From the NCBI RefSeq assembly GCF_023502145.1, contig NZ_JAMFLI010000002.1, positions 434,001-498,000 of the forward strand: 64,000 nucleotides of DNA, given 5' to 3'. Below, piece by piece: positions 18,031-27,661 of this stretch. The notes beneath the pieces were generated by a model. That model saw only the letters and a program-made list of their open reading frames with translations. It did no database searches and was not told the DNA's origin. The DNA comes from Craterilacuibacter sp. RT1T (lineage in GTDB: Bacteria > Pseudomonadota > Gammaproteobacteria > Burkholderiales > Chromobacteriaceae). The stretch's first letter is position 1; each line of letters begins with the position of its first letter. The translations under genes and the position numbers were made by a program.

Positions 18031-18975
18031 TCAGGGCAGTTTGGCCATGGCTTGTGCCATGCGCGCGAACATCGCGTCGGCATCCACTTCGGTCAGGTAA
18101 AGCGCGTTGCGGGATCGGCCGGTCGTGCCCCACCAGTCAACCGCGCAATGGCCTTGAGTCAGCGGGCTATCGGTTTCGACTTCGACATTGACCTGGCGGC
18201 CGCTGAACAGCTCGGGGGCCAGCAGCCAGGCGATGGCGCACGGATCGTGTAGCGGTGCGCCCATCTGGCCGTATTTCTGCACATCATGGCGCTCGAAACT
18301 GGTCAGCAGCGACGCCGCCAACGGGCCGCAATGGTTGGGCAGCGACGACAGGGCGGCGACGCGCGACGCCGATGTACAGGCTTTGTGGGTCACATCCAGC
18401 GGCAGCATGACCAGGGGAATGCCGGCATGCAGCACCTGTTGCGCCGCATGCGGGTCGACATAGAAATTGAATTCGGCCGAGGGGGTGACATTGCCGCCTT
18501 CGAAATAGGCGCCGCCCATCAGTACGATCTCTTTGATGCGCGAGGCGATGTCCGGCGCCTTCAATAGCGCCAGCGCAATATTGGTCAGCGGGCCGACCGG
18601 GCATAGCGTGACCGTGCCGGCTGGCTCGCGCCGCAAGGTATCGATCATGAAGTCGACGGCATGCGCAGCTTGCAAGGGCATGGCCGGCTCATGCATGGGC
18701 GCGCCTTCCATGCCGGTCTTGCCGTGTACATGCTCGGCGGTGACCAGCGGGCGCACCAAAGGCCGGGCAGCTCCGGCGTAAACCTTGATGTCGCTGCGCG
18801 CGGCCCATTCGCATACGATGCGCGCGTTGCGGCTGACGGCTTCTATGCCGACATTGCCGGCGACGCAGGTAATGCCCAGCAAGTCGATTTCATCCCGCGC
18901 GCCCAGCAAAAAGAGCAGGGCGATTGCGTCGTCCAGTCCCGGATCGGTATCAAAAATAATGGGCTGTTTGTGCAT
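18031..18975 (-). CDS. Inosine-uridine-type nucleoside hydrolase (IunH/Rih family)
   Basis: It cleaves ribonucleosides to base and ribose. The 314-residue protein begins with the calcium-binding FDTDPGLDDAIAL (Asp 9, 11, 15, 16) of the family, followed by GGAYFEGGNVTPSAEFNFYVDPHAA and, near the C-terminus, the DPCAIAWLL loop. The subfamily (RihA, RihB or other) cannot be fixed. It is divergent from dbpA and may be co-transcribed with pepT. Confidence 0.9.
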   Translation of the reverse strand: MHKQPIIFDTDPGLDDAIALLFLLGARDEIDLLGITCVAGNVGIEAVSRNARIVCEWAARSDIKVYAGAARPLVRPLVTAEHVHGKTGMEGAPMHEPAMPLQAAHAVDFMIDTLRREPAGTVTLCPVGPLTNIALALLKAPDIASRIKEIVLMGGAYFEGGNVTPSAEFNFYVDPHAAQQVLHAGIPLVMLPLDVTHKACTSASRVAALSSLPNHCGPLAASLLTSFERHDVQKYGQMGAPLHDPCAIAWLLAPELFSGRQVNVEVETDSPLTQGHCAVDWWGTTGRSRNALYLTEVDADAMFARMAQAMAKLP

Positions 18976-19156
18976 GGTGTATCCCTTTGGCTGGATGAGC
19001 GCGCGTCGAGTGATGCTAATGTATCGTTATCGTTCTTAACCTGATTTGATTTGACTATGGTAGCTTGGCATTTAGCCGTCAACCGACATGCAATTGGTCA
19101 GAACGGCGCCATCCTGCTACACTCTGCGACCTTTCTATGTAGCGCGCCAAGTCATT

Positions 19157-20536
19157 GTGAACAAAACGGAATTTTCATCGCTGGGGCTGTCGGCCCCCTT
19201 GCTCTCCAATCTCGACGGTCTGGGTTACCACCAGATGACGCCTATTCAGGCTCGCGCCTTGCCGGTGATTCTGTCCGGCGGTGACCTGATCGCACAGGCC
19301 AAGACCGGTAGCGGCAAGACCGCAGCCTTCGGTCTGGGCGTGCTGTCACGCATCAATCCGCGCTGGTTTGCCGTACAGGCGCTGGTGCTGTGCCCGACGC
19401 GCGAGCTGGCAGACCAGGTGGCGCGCGAAATCCGCCGCCTGGCGCGCGCGATCGACAATATCAAGGTCGTGACGCTGACCGGCGGCACGCCCATGGGCCC
19501 GCAGATCGGCTCCCTGTCGCACGGTGCCCATATCGTGGTTGGCACGCCGGGCCGCCTGCATGACCATCTGTTCCGCGAAACGCTGGATCTGTCCAAGGTA
19601 GAAACCTTGGTGCTGGACGAGGCCGACCGCATGGTCGACATGGGCTTTTACGAGGAAATCACCGGCATCGTCGATGCCTGTGCCAAGAAGCGCCAGACCT
19701 TGCTGTTCTCGGCGACGTATCCGGACAATATCCGCAAACTGGCGGCCCGTTTCCTGAAAAACCCCGAGCAGATCCGTCTGGAATCGCTGAACGACACTTC
19801 GCGTATCGAGCAGCGCTTTTACAAGGTCAGCCCCGAGGCACGCATTTCGACGGTGGCGGCGGCACTGGCGCACTTCCGTCCGGCCTCTACCCTGGTGTTT
19901 TGCAACACCAAGGAGCAGGTCAAAAATATGGCGCGCGACCTGAGCGCGCAGGGCTTTTCTTCGCTGGCGCTGTATGGCGATCTGGAACAGCGTGACCGCG
20001 ACGAGATTCTGCTGCAGTTTGCCGCCGGGTGCGCCAGCGTGCTGGTGGCGACCGATGTCGCGGCGCGTGGTCTGGATATCACGACGCTCTCCTGTGTCGT
20101 GAATGCCGACCTTGCGCATGACCCGGAAATTCATATCCACCGCATTGGCCGTACCGGCCGTGGCCACGACAAGGGGCTGGCGCTCAGTCTGGTTGTGCCT
20201 AGCGACGGCAAGCGTCTGGCGCAGATTGAAGTGCAGCAGCAAGGCCCGGCCAACTGGCGCGATCTGAAAGAGCTGGTGGCGCAAAAGGCACCGGCCGCCG
20301 CACCGGCCATGGCCCTGATCTGCATGACCGGCGGCAAGAAAGACAAGATCCGTCCGGGCGACATTCTGGGCGCATTGACCGGTGATGCCGGCCTGCCGGG
20401 CAGCGCCATCGGCAAGATCAGTGTCAGCGACAATATCAGCTACGTGGCCATCGAGCGCGCACGCGCCAAGGAAGCGCTGGCGCATCTGGACGGCGGCCGC
20501 GTCAAGGGCCGCAATGTGAAGGCGCGGTTGGTGTAA
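19157..20536 (+). CDS. dbpA: ATP-dependent RNA helicase DbpA
   Basis: A DEAD-box helicase that acts in 50S subunit assembly by binding 23S rRNA hairpin 92. Numbered from the GTG at 19157, it has AKTGSGKT (48-55), PTREL, DEAD (154-157), SAT (185-187) and HRIGRTGR. A C-terminal DbpA RNA-binding domain (about 385-459) contains GDILGALTGDAGLPG. The GTG start gives 459 residues, close to E. coli DbpA, and places the Q-motif (GYHQMTPIQ) correctly. An ATG at 19088 would add 23 unrelated residues and cannot be excluded. Confidence 0.93.
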   Translation: MNKTEFSSLGLSAPLLSNLDGLGYHQMTPIQARALPVILSGGDLIAQAKTGSGKTAAFGLGVLSRINPRWFAVQALVLCPTRELADQVAREIRRLARAIDNIKVVTLTGGTPMGPQIGSLSHGAHIVVGTPGRLHDHLFRETLDLSKVETLVLDEADRMVDMGFYEEITGIVDACAKKRQTLLFSATYPDNIRKLAARFLKNPEQIRLESLNDTSRIEQRFYKVSPEARISTVAAALAHFRPASTLVFCNTKEQVKNMARDLSAQGFSSLALYGDLEQRDRDEILLQFAAGCASVLVATDVAARGLDITTLSCVVNADLAHDPEIHIHRIGRTGRGHDKGLALSLVVPSDGKRLAQIEVQQQGPANWRDLKELVAQKAPAAAPAMALICMTGGKKDKIRPGDILGALTGDAGLPGSAIGKISVSDNISYVAIERARAKEALAHLDGGRVKGRNVKARLV

Positions 20537-20561
20537 AGCGCCAGCCTTGCATCACGCGAAA

Positions 20562-20589
20562 CCCGTCACCAAGTGACGGGTTTTTTTTT
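20562..20589 (+). terminator. Intrinsic terminator after dbpA
   Basis: CCCGTCAC, a CAA loop and GTGACGGG are followed by nine T residues. It lies about 25 bases after the dbpA stop. Confidence 0.9.
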
Positions 20590-20759
20590 GCATGGACTGT
20601 TGTTGGTGCGGGCCAAGGAAAGGGGCGCACACAAGCACGGCGGCCAAATATTTTTTGTGGATAGCCTATCCTGCATACAGACTCAATCCGGTTTTTTCAT
20701 TGTTTCGGCATTCGGTGGGCTGCGCATGGGCGTTGCCATCCGGCTGCAAGGAGATAGAG

Positions 20760-21689
20760 ATGCGTATTTTGTCCGTTTTCACGCGCCGCAGCGCCTGTCT
20801 TGCCTTGGCCGGCCTGTTGCTGGGCTCGGGGGTGCAGGCGGCTGAGGCGCTCAAGGTTGGCTCCAAAATCGATACCGAAGGCGCTTTGCTGGGCAATATG
20901 ATTATTCAGGTGCTGGAGGCAAACGGCATCAAGACGGCCAACCGTTTGCAGCTGGGTAATACCAAGGTGGTGCGTACGGCCCTGACCGCAGGCGAGCTGG
21001 ACATCTACCCCGAGTACACCGGTAATGGCGCTTTCTTTTTTGCCGATGAAAGCGACCCGGCCTGGAAAAAAGCCGATGCCGGCTATCAGCGGGTACGCCA
21101 GCTGGATCTGGCGCGCAACAAGCTGGTGTGGCTGCAGCCGGCACCGGCAAATAACACCTGGGTGATTGCCGTACGCAAGGATGTGGCCAGTGCCAACCGG
21201 CTTAAAACCATGGCCGATCTGGCGCGCTGGCTCAATCAGGGCGGGCGCTTCAAGCTGGCGGCCTCGGCCGAGTTTATCGAGCGCCCGGATGCCTTGCCGG
21301 CATTTGAAAAAGCCTATGGCTTCAAGCTTAAACAGCCGCAGTTGCTGACCTTGGCCGGTGGCGACACCTCGGCCACCATCAAGGCGGCGGCCGAAAAAAA
21401 TTCGGAGGTGAATGCCGCCATGGCCTATGGCACCGATGGCCCTTTGGCCGCCTTGGGTCTGGTGGCGCTGGATGATGTGCGCGCGGTGCAACCGGTCTAT
21501 GCCCCGGCGCCGGTGATACGCAGTGATGCACTGGCGCGCGCGCCACGGGTGCGCGAATTGCTGGCACCGGTGTTCCGTTCGCTGGATGGGCCGACCTTGC
21601 AGCGCTTGAACGCCAGTATTGCGCTAAAAGGGCAAGATGCATCCCAAGTGGCCGCCGGCTATCTGAAGAGCAAGGGTTTTATCAAGTAA
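20760..21689 (+). CDS. osmF: Osmolyte (glycine-betaine-type) ABC transporter, substrate-binding protein
   Basis: A 309-residue periplasmic protein of the OpuAC family. The signal peptide (ACLALAGLLLGSGVQAAEA) precedes KVGSKIDTEGALLGNMI, NTKVVRTAL and LDIYPEYTGNGAFFF, as in YehZ/OsmF. The ATG follows AAGGAGAT. The next three genes are a permease, an ATPase and a second permease in the order and sizes of E. coli yehZYXW. The ligand is inferred to be a betaine-like osmolyte; E. coli OsmF binds it only weakly. Confidence 0.88.
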   Translation: MRILSVFTRRSACLALAGLLLGSGVQAAEALKVGSKIDTEGALLGNMIIQVLEANGIKTANRLQLGNTKVVRTALTAGELDIYPEYTGNGAFFFADESDPAWKKADAGYQRVRQLDLARNKLVWLQPAPANNTWVIAVRKDVASANRLKTMADLARWLNQGGRFKLAASAEFIERPDALPAFEKAYGFKLKQPQLLTLAGGDTSATIKAAAEKNSEVNAAMAYGTDGPLAALGLVALDDVRAVQPVYAPAPVIRSDALARAPRVRELLAPVFRSLDGPTLQRLNASIALKGQDASQVAAGYLKSKGFIK

Positions 21690-21707
21690 TGGCGATCAGG
21701 CCCGGCC

Positions 21708-22841
21708 ATGCCGCGCACTAGCCCGGTCATCCTGTTTTTAATCAGCGCGGCCTGGCTTGCCGCGCTGGGCTTGCCCCTGCTTAGCATCGCGCCCAACCGT
21801 CTGCTCAGCGGGCAGGGCGTGAGCCTGGCCGCCTTATTGCATGGCTGGCGCTATGCCCTGCTAGTGCCGGCTCTGGTGTTACTGGCTGCGCCCTGGCTTG
21901 CCGCCTGCGCGCCCGGGCGCGGCCTGCTGCTGCTTGGCAGCGCCATGCTGTCTTTTGCCTTGCTGGCCTTGTGCGGCGAAGAAGCGCAGTGGCAAAGTGC
22001 GCAGGATGGCGAGGGCCTGCTGCGGGTGTCATTCGGCGGGGGATTCTGGTTGTTGCAACTGTTGTTGTGGCTGCTGCTGGCCGAATTGCTGCGCGGCATG
22101 AGGCTGCGCATGCTGTGGCTAAGTGCGGCTCTGGCACCGCTACTCTGGCTGCTTGAGCGTGGCCGTCTGGATGCGCTGTCGCTGGCGCAGGAGTACCGCA
22201 ACCATCAGGACAGTTTGGCGCTGGCACTGGGGCAGCATCTGGCGCTGGTGGTGTATTCGGTACTGCCGGCCATTTTGTTTGGCAGCCTGCTTGGGCTTGT
22301 GGCCTATCGCTATCCCGTCTGGCGCAAGCCCTTGTTTTCCTTCCTTGGCGTGCTGCAAACCATTCCCTCCATCGCACTGTTTGCCTTGCTGATTGCACCC
22401 TTGGCTTGGCTGGGCGCGCACTGGCCGCAATCGGGTATTGCCGGCGTGGGGCGGGTGCCGGCGCTGGTGGCCTTGACCCTGTATGGCTTGCTGCCGATGG
22501 CGCGAAGCAGTTTTGCTGCGCTTACGCAGATTGCGCCTGAGGTGCTTGAGGCCGGGCGCGGCATCGGCATGTCGGCGGCGCAATTGTTTTTCCGTGCCGA
22601 GTTGCCGCTGGCACTGCCGGTATGGCTTAGCGGGGTACGGGTGACCGCGGTACAAACGGTCGGGCTGGGTGCCGTGGCCGCGCTGATCGGTGCCGGCGGT
22701 TTTGGCAGCATCATGTTTCAGGGGCTTTCCAGTAGCGCGCTGGATCTGGTCTTGCTGGGCGTGATACCGCTGGTTTTGCTTGCGCTTTTGCTGGACGTGC
22801 TATTCCGTCTGGCGCTTAGCCTGCTCAAGGTAGAACCATGA
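21708..22841 (+). CDS. yehY: Osmolyte ABC transporter permease, YehY-like
   Basis: A 377-residue membrane protein with about ten hydrophobic segments. The N-terminal half (1-180) has its own transmembrane segments. The C-terminal half carries the BPD permease fold: the EAA-like loop EVLEAGRGIGMSAAQLFFR and LPLALPVWLSGVRVTAVQTVG. The length agrees with E. coli YehY. It starts 18 bases after osmF, and its stop overlaps the ATPase start (ATGA). Confidence 0.85.
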   Translation: MPRTSPVILFLISAAWLAALGLPLLSIAPNRLLSGQGVSLAALLHGWRYALLVPALVLLAAPWLAACAPGRGLLLLGSAMLSFALLALCGEEAQWQSAQDGEGLLRVSFGGGFWLLQLLLWLLLAELLRGMRLRMLWLSAALAPLLWLLERGRLDALSLAQEYRNHQDSLALALGQHLALVVYSVLPAILFGSLLGLVAYRYPVWRKPLFSFLGVLQTIPSIALFALLIAPLAWLGAHWPQSGIAGVGRVPALVALTLYGLLPMARSSFAALTQIAPEVLEAGRGIGMSAAQLFFRAELPLALPVWLSGVRVTAVQTVGLGAVAALIGAGGFGSIMFQGLSSSALDLVLLGVIPLVLLALLLDVLFRLALSLLKVEP

Positions 22842-23782
22842 CGCGCGCCATGATAGAAGTGCGCAGCCTGAGCAAGGCTTTTGGCGCGAGCCCGGTGCTG
22901 CAAGCGCTCTCGCTGGATATTCATGCAGGGGAGCTGCTGGTGCTGGTGGGCAGTTCGGGTTCGGGCAAGTCTACCTTGCTCAGGCTGCTTAACCGCCTGC
23001 TGGAGCCGGATAGCGGCACCATCCATTTGCAAGGCGAGGATATCCGGCTGTGTGCACCCGAGCTTTTGCGCCGGCGTCTGGGCTATGTCATCCAGTCGGT
23101 CGGCCTGTTCCCGCACTGGACGGTGGCCGAAAACATAGGCGCCGTGCCGCAGCTGCTGGGTTGGCCCAAGGCGCGGATACGCGCGCGGGTGGACGCGTTG
23201 CTGGCGCTATTGCAGCTGCCGGCTGCAGCCTATGCGCAGCGCTATCCGCATGAGCTTTCCGGCGGGCAGCAGCAGCGGGTGGGGGTAGCGCGCGCGCTGG
23301 CGGCGGATCCGGATGTTTTATTGATGGACGAACCCTTTGCCGCGCTCGACCCGCTGACGCGCAGCAGTTTGCAGCAGGCCTTGTGGGAGATCCATGCGCG
23401 CTCGGGCAAGACGATTGTGCTGGTCACGCATGATATTGACGAGGCCTTGCGTCTGGGGACGCGGCTGGTGTTGCTGGATCAGGGCCGTATCGTGCAACAG
23501 GGCACGCCACAAGCCATTTTGCGCGCGCCGGCCAATGACTGGGTGCGCGAGTTTGTCGGGCAGGGCGAGGCCGGCTTGCGCCTGCTGGGGCTGCAAGCTG
23601 TTGGCGAGCGCATGCGGGCGAACGAGCGCGTGGCCGGCGAGCCCATCGCCAGCCACTGCTCTTTGCGCGAGGCGCTGTCGCTGTTTGTCAGCCGTCAGGT
23701 GGATTGTTTGCCGGTGGCAAACGAGAGCGGGCAATTGATAGGCAGCCTGCATTTTTCCGACCTGATCGGCGGGGACAGATGA
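22838..23782 (+). CDS. yehX: Osmolyte ABC transporter ATP-binding protein with CBS domain, YehX-like
   Basis: A 314-residue ATPase of the OpuAA/ProV group: Walker [10 protein letters not shown] (38-46), signature LSGGQQQR (140-147), Walker B LLMDEP (161-166) and the H-loop VTHD. A C-terminal CBS-like segment (about 250-312) would sense ionic strength or nucleotides in this group. It overlaps its neighbours by 4 bases on each side, so the four-gene operon is translationally coupled. Confidence 0.9.
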   Translation: MTRAMIEVRSLSKAFGASPVLQALSLDIHAGELLVLVGSSGSGKSTLLRLLNRLLEPDSGTIHLQGEDIRLCAPELLRRRLGYVIQSVGLFPHWTVAENIGAVPQLLGWPKARIRARVDALLALLQLPAAAYAQRYPHELSGGQQQRVGVARALAADPDVLLMDEPFAALDPLTRSSLQQALWEIHARSGKTIVLVTHDIDEALRLGTRLVLLDQGRIVQQGTPQAILRAPANDWVREFVGQGEAGLRLLGLQAVGERMRANERVAGEPIASHCSLREALSLFVSRQVDCLPVANESGQLIGSLHFSDLIGGDR

Positions 23783-24522
23783 AGCGCTGGCGTGATTACC
23801 GGGGCGCCCTGCTGTCGGGCGCGGTCTTGCTGGCGCTGACGCTGGCCTTGCCCTATAGCAGCGCACTGTTTTCATCCCTCTTTCCCGAGCTTGAGCGTCC
23901 GCTGTACCTGCAGGAGTCCTTTGCCCGCTTGCTGCTGTCGCATCTGGCCATCGTCTCGGCTTCCAGCCTGATCGCGGTGTCGCTGGGCATGGGGTTGGGG
24001 GCCTGGGCCAGCCGGCCGCACGGGCAGGCATTTCGCCCCTTGCTCGATAGTGTGCTGGCACTGAGCCAGTCATTTCCGCCGGTGGCGGTGCTGGCGATTG
24101 CCACGCCGCTGATCGGCTTTGGCGAGGCGCCGGCACTGATTGCGCTGGTGCTGTACGGCATCTTGCCGGTGGTGCAGGGCACCATGGCCGGCTTGGCCTC
24201 GGTGCCGGCAACGGTCACGGAGGCCGCGCGCGGCATGGGGTTCGGGTCGCGCCAGCTTTTGCTCAAGGTCGAGTTGCCGCTGGCGGCGCCGGTGATTCTG
24301 GCCGGGGTGCGGGTCTCGGTGGTGATCAATATCGGCACGGCAGCGATCGCCTCGACCGTTGGCGCTAAAACACTGGGCCTGCCTATTCTGGTTGGCTTAA
24401 GCGGTTTTAATACCGCCTATGTCATTCAGGGCGCACTGCTGGTGGCGGGGCTGGCGATTGTGGCCGACCAGTGTTTCGAAGGGCTGGCCCGGCGCTGGCC
24501 GTCTTTGCCGGTCAGTGCATGA
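23779..24522 (+). CDS. yehW: Osmolyte ABC transporter permease, YehW-like
   Basis: A 247-residue inner-membrane permease with the EAA-type loop [27 protein letters not shown] (shown in part: [12 protein letters not shown]) and [14 protein letters not shown]. The ATG at 23779 overlaps the stop of the ATPase gene. The longer frame from 23704 lies inside the ATPase gene and was rejected. With the other permease it should form a heterodimeric channel. Confidence 0.87.
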   Translation: MKRWRDYRGALLSGAVLLALTLALPYSSALFSSLFPELERPLYLQESFARLLLSHLAIVSASSLIAVSLGMGLGAWASRPHGQAFRPLLDSVLALSQSFPPVAVLAIATPLIGFGEAPALIALVLYGILPVVQGTMAGLASVPATVTEAARGMGFGSRQLLLKVELPLAAPVILAGVRVSVVINIGTAAIASTVGAKTLGLPILVGLSGFNTAYVIQGALLVAGLAIVADQCFEGLARRWPSLPVSA

Positions 24523-24592
24523 TATTTTGATCGAAAGAGGGTATTTATAAGCTCAAAAGCATAGAATGGACGCCTGCATCTAGGAGTCCCTT

Positions 24593-25357
24593 GTGTTATC
24601 GCTCGCTTTTTTGTGCTTTTTTGCCTTTATGGCCGGCCTGATCGATGCTGCTGTGGGTGGTGGCGGCCTGATCCAGATTCCGGCGCTATTCAATATCCTG
24701 CCGAATACTTCGGCCGCCACGCTGTTTGGCACCAACAAGTTTGCCTCGGCCATCGGCACCTTGTCTGCCGCACGCAGTTATCTGGCGCGGGTCAGGCTGC
24801 CGTGGCGTCTGGTGCTGCCGGCCGCTTGTGCCGCTTTTGCCATGTCGTTTGCCGGCGCCGCGACGGTCAGCTTCCTGCCTAAAGACATCTTGCGCCCCAT
24901 GGTGCTGCTGCTGCTGATCGTGATGGCGGTGTATACGCTATGGAAAAAGGATTTTGGCCAGTTGCACAAGCCGGTGACAATAGGGCGGCGCGAGATGCTG
25001 GTCGGCCTGCTGATTGGTGGCGCCATCGGCTTTTACGACGGTCTGTTCGGGCCGGGAACCGGCAGCTTTCTGATGTTCTTGTTTATCCGCTTCTTTGCCT
25101 TTGATTTTCTGCATGCTTCGGCCGCCGCCAAGGTGGTCAATCTGTCGACCAATGTGGCGGCCCTGCTGTTTTTCATCCCCAGCGGCAATGTGCTGTTCGG
25201 TTTCGCGCTGCCCATGGCCGCTTGCAATATGGCCGGCGCTATGGTCGGCACCCATCTTGCGCTGAAAAAGGGTGCCGGCTTTGTGCGTATCCTGTTTCTG
25301 ATTTTGATAAGCGTGCTGATTGGCAAGCTGGGCTGGGATACTTTCAGCGCGCTATAA
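24593..25357 (+). CDS. TSUP-family membrane transporter (YfcA/TauE-like)
   Basis: A 254-residue protein with about eight hydrophobic segments and the family signatures GLIDAAVGGGGLIQIPAL near the N-terminus and GFYDGLFGPGTGSF near 145-158. TSUP proteins export or import small sulfur- or carbon-containing anions such as sulfite, sulfoacetate or taurine-derived compounds; the substrate is not evident. The GTG at 24593 follows TAGGAG. It converges with the APC permease gene, 19 bases away. A second TSUP gene lies at 56192-56953. Confidence 0.85.
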   Translation: MLSLAFLCFFAFMAGLIDAAVGGGGLIQIPALFNILPNTSAATLFGTNKFASAIGTLSAARSYLARVRLPWRLVLPAACAAFAMSFAGAATVSFLPKDILRPMVLLLLIVMAVYTLWKKDFGQLHKPVTIGRREMLVGLLIGGAIGFYDGLFGPGTGSFLMFLFIRFFAFDFLHASAAAKVVNLSTNVAALLFFIPSGNVLFGFALPMAACNMAGAMVGTHLALKKGAGFVRILFLILISVLIGKLGWDTFSAL

Positions 25358-25376
25358 GCGCAGCAGCATCAGGCGT

Positions 25377-26918
25377 TCAGGGCTTTTCCAGCTCGCGTTC
25401 GATCTCGCGGATATGTGCTTGATGGGCGCCGATACGCGCGCCAACCGGCGGGCCCTTGAAGTGCTTCTTGACGCCGAGCAGATGCCAGAACACGCCCAGC
25501 ACCAGTAATAGGGCAAGGCTGATATGCAGCACCTTCTCGTTTGGCGGCTGAATGCCGACAAAAACCAGTACCGCGCCGCCTATGGTGGCCAGCACGGCTA
25601 CCGGCCGCGACCAACTGTAAAGATTGAACGGCCCCTTATGCTTCCAGCTGCGTCCTTCGGCAAAAATGCCTGCGGCAATCGGCAGCACATAGGAGATATA
25701 CAGCAGCACGGCGCAGGCGGTAGAGAGCACGATAAAGGCGTCACCATACAAGGTGGCGGCAATGGCGAGCACGGCACTGACCCAAATGGCCGTACCCGGT
25801 GTGCGGTGGATGGGATGGACCTGCTTGAGCTGGTGCGAGAAGGGCAGGCCGCCATCGCGGGCAAAGGCATACACCATGCGCGAGGTTGAAGTCAGGCAGG
25901 CGAGGCCGCAGATATAGTTGACCACAAATACGCCTATGCCCAGCGTGACCTGCAGCGTGCGTGGCAGTTGCGAGAGCAGGGCCGAGAAAAAACCCATCCC
26001 TTGTTTGACGCCTTCCCCGATGCTGGGCAGGGTCAAAACGAATACCGACACCAGAATGTAACCGAACAGCGCAGACCATAGCACCGCCAGCATAATGCCT
26101 TTGGGTACGTTATGCGCGGCATGGTGCGTTTCTTCCGAGGTGTGGGCAGAGGCGTCGTAGCCGGTGAGGGTATAGACGGTGAGCAGCAGCCCGGACAGGA
26201 AGACCAGCAGTGCATTCTGGTTTTGCGGCCACAGGCTGCCTTCTGTGCCGGTGAAGTTGGTGAACGTAAACAAGCGGGTGAAATCCAGTGGCCCGGGTGC
26301 ATAGATCAGCAGGGAAACGGTTAGCAGCAGCGAGACAAAGAAAATCAGATAGCCCGAGAGGTCGGTCAGGCGGGTGGTTGTCTTGATGCCCAGATGGTTA
26401 AGCCAGGCCTGAGACAGGGTGATGGCGGCAATAAATAGCGTCTGGTGCGTCCAGGTCAGATTTTCCGGCGCGATACCCAAGAGCGGCGCAATCAGCGTTT
26501 TGAAGAAGGGGTCGTAGACGCCAAAGTTGACCGAGGCAACAACAAAAATCAGCCCCAGCAGATTAAACCAGGCAGTGACCCAGCCGTAGCCGCGCCCCCC
26601 CAGAATGGAACCCCAGTGATACAGCCCACCCGCCGTCGGATAAGACGATGCAATTTGCGACATGGCAGCCGCCACCAGCAGTACGAAGAGCGAGCCGACC
26701 AGCCAGCCCAGTCCGACCGATGCCCCGCCCCCGGCCGATAAGGCCGCCGGAAAGGCGGTGATGCCGCCGGCGAGGATACAGATAATGGAAAAGGAAATGG
26801 CGAAATTGGAAAAGCCGCTCATGCGCCGCGCCAGCTCCTGCGCGTAGCCCATGCTGTGCAGCTGCTTTTCGTCTTCGCTAAGCGGCGCTTGTGCGTTATC
26901 GTGCGGATGTTTGCTCAT
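25377..26918 (-). CDS. APC-superfamily amino acid or amine permease
   Basis: A 513-residue integral membrane protein with about 12 hydrophobic segments. It has the APC signature near the N-terminus (FSIICILAGGITAFPAAL) and SSYPTAGGLYHW, as in BAT1/GabP-like amino acid and polyamine permeases. It is the last gene of the gamma-glutamyl operon, 2 bases after puuD, and probably imports the amine or amino alcohol the operon degrades. The specificity is inferred from context only. Confidence 0.82.
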   Translation of the reverse strand: MSKHPHDNAQAPLSEDEKQLHSMGYAQELARRMSGFSNFAISFSIICILAGGITAFPAALSAGGGASVGLGWLVGSLFVLLVAAAMSQIASSYPTAGGLYHWGSILGGRGYGWVTAWFNLLGLIFVVASVNFGVYDPFFKTLIAPLLGIAPENLTWTHQTLFIAAITLSQAWLNHLGIKTTTRLTDLSGYLIFFVSLLLTVSLLIYAPGPLDFTRLFTFTNFTGTEGSLWPQNQNALLVFLSGLLLTVYTLTGYDASAHTSEETHHAAHNVPKGIMLAVLWSALFGYILVSVFVLTLPSIGEGVKQGMGFFSALLSQLPRTLQVTLGIGVFVVNYICGLACLTSTSRMVYAFARDGGLPFSHQLKQVHPIHRTPGTAIWVSAVLAIAATLYGDAFIVLSTACAVLLYISYVLPIAAGIFAEGRSWKHKGPFNLYSWSRPVAVLATIGGAVLVFVGIQPPNEKVLHISLALLLVLGVFWHLLGVKKHFKGPPVGARIGAHQAHIREIERELEKP

Positions 26919-26920
26919 GT

Positions 26921-27661
26921 TTACTCCTCGTGGGGCCTACCTGTGCTGCCGGCCATGCGTGCGGATGCGACGAGATGGTCAAACAGCGCCTGCTGCTGCG
27001 CGTCGCTTGCCGCGCTAAGTTCCGGATGCCACTGCACGGCACAAATCTCGGGATGGCCATCGATTTCGATGGCTTCGATTACGCCGTCTTCTGCCCATGC
27101 CACCGCGCGTATGCCGCTTCCCAAGCGGTCTATTGCCTGGTGGTGCCATGATTGAACATATGCCTGTGTGCCGATCAAGGCCGCGAGCCGTGATGCGGGC
27201 GCAATGCGGACTTGGTGTGCGGTTGGCTGGCGTGGTGGTGCGCGATGCGCTACCTGATCACCGACCACATCGGGCAAGTGCAGATGCAAGGAGCCGCCAC
27301 ATGCAACATTGATCAGCTGTAAACCACGACAGATCGCCAGTGTCGGCAAGCGCTGCTGCCGTGCCGCGTTAAAGAGTGCAAGCTCGGTGTTGTCACGAGC
27401 CACACTCAGGCTGTAAAGCGCCGGGTGCGTGTCGGTGCGGTGGCGCGCAGGATCGATATCACCGCCACCTATCAGTACCAGCGCATCCAGTACCCCGACC
27501 CAGGCGTGCGCCCAGCGCTCGCTCTCTTCGCCGCTGGTGTGCGGCAGCATCAGCGGTACGCCGCCGGCCCGAACAACGGCATGCAAATACTCGGTCGGGA
27601 CATGCATCCCATGGCCGTCGCCTGCCGGGTAGCAGCTCAGGCCGACCCGTATCTCAGCCAT
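26921..27661 (-). CDS. puuD: Class I glutamine-amidotransferase-like gamma-glutamyl hydrolase (PuuD-like)
   Basis: A 246-residue peptidase C26 protein: an oxyanion glycine region LVLIGGGDIDPARH, the nucleophile C111 in LAICRGLQLINVA, and the His/Glu of AVQWHPE. PuuD hydrolyses gamma-glutamyl-GABA in putrescine breakdown; the Ipu/ethanolamine-type pathways use a relative on gamma-glutamyl amino acids. The ATG at 27661 overlaps the alcohol dehydrogenase stop by 8 bases. It releases the final product and recycles glutamate. Confidence 0.85.
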   Translation of the reverse strand: MAEIRVGLSCYPAGDGHGMHVPTEYLHAVVRAGGVPLMLPHTSGEESERWAHAWVGVLDALVLIGGGDIDPARHRTDTHPALYSLSVARDNTELALFNAARQQRLPTLAICRGLQLINVACGGSLHLHLPDVVGDQVAHRAPPRQPTAHQVRIAPASRLAALIGTQAYVQSWHHQAIDRLGSGIRAVAWAEDGVIEAIEIDGHPEICAVQWHPELSAASDAQQQALFDHLVASARMAGSTGRPHEE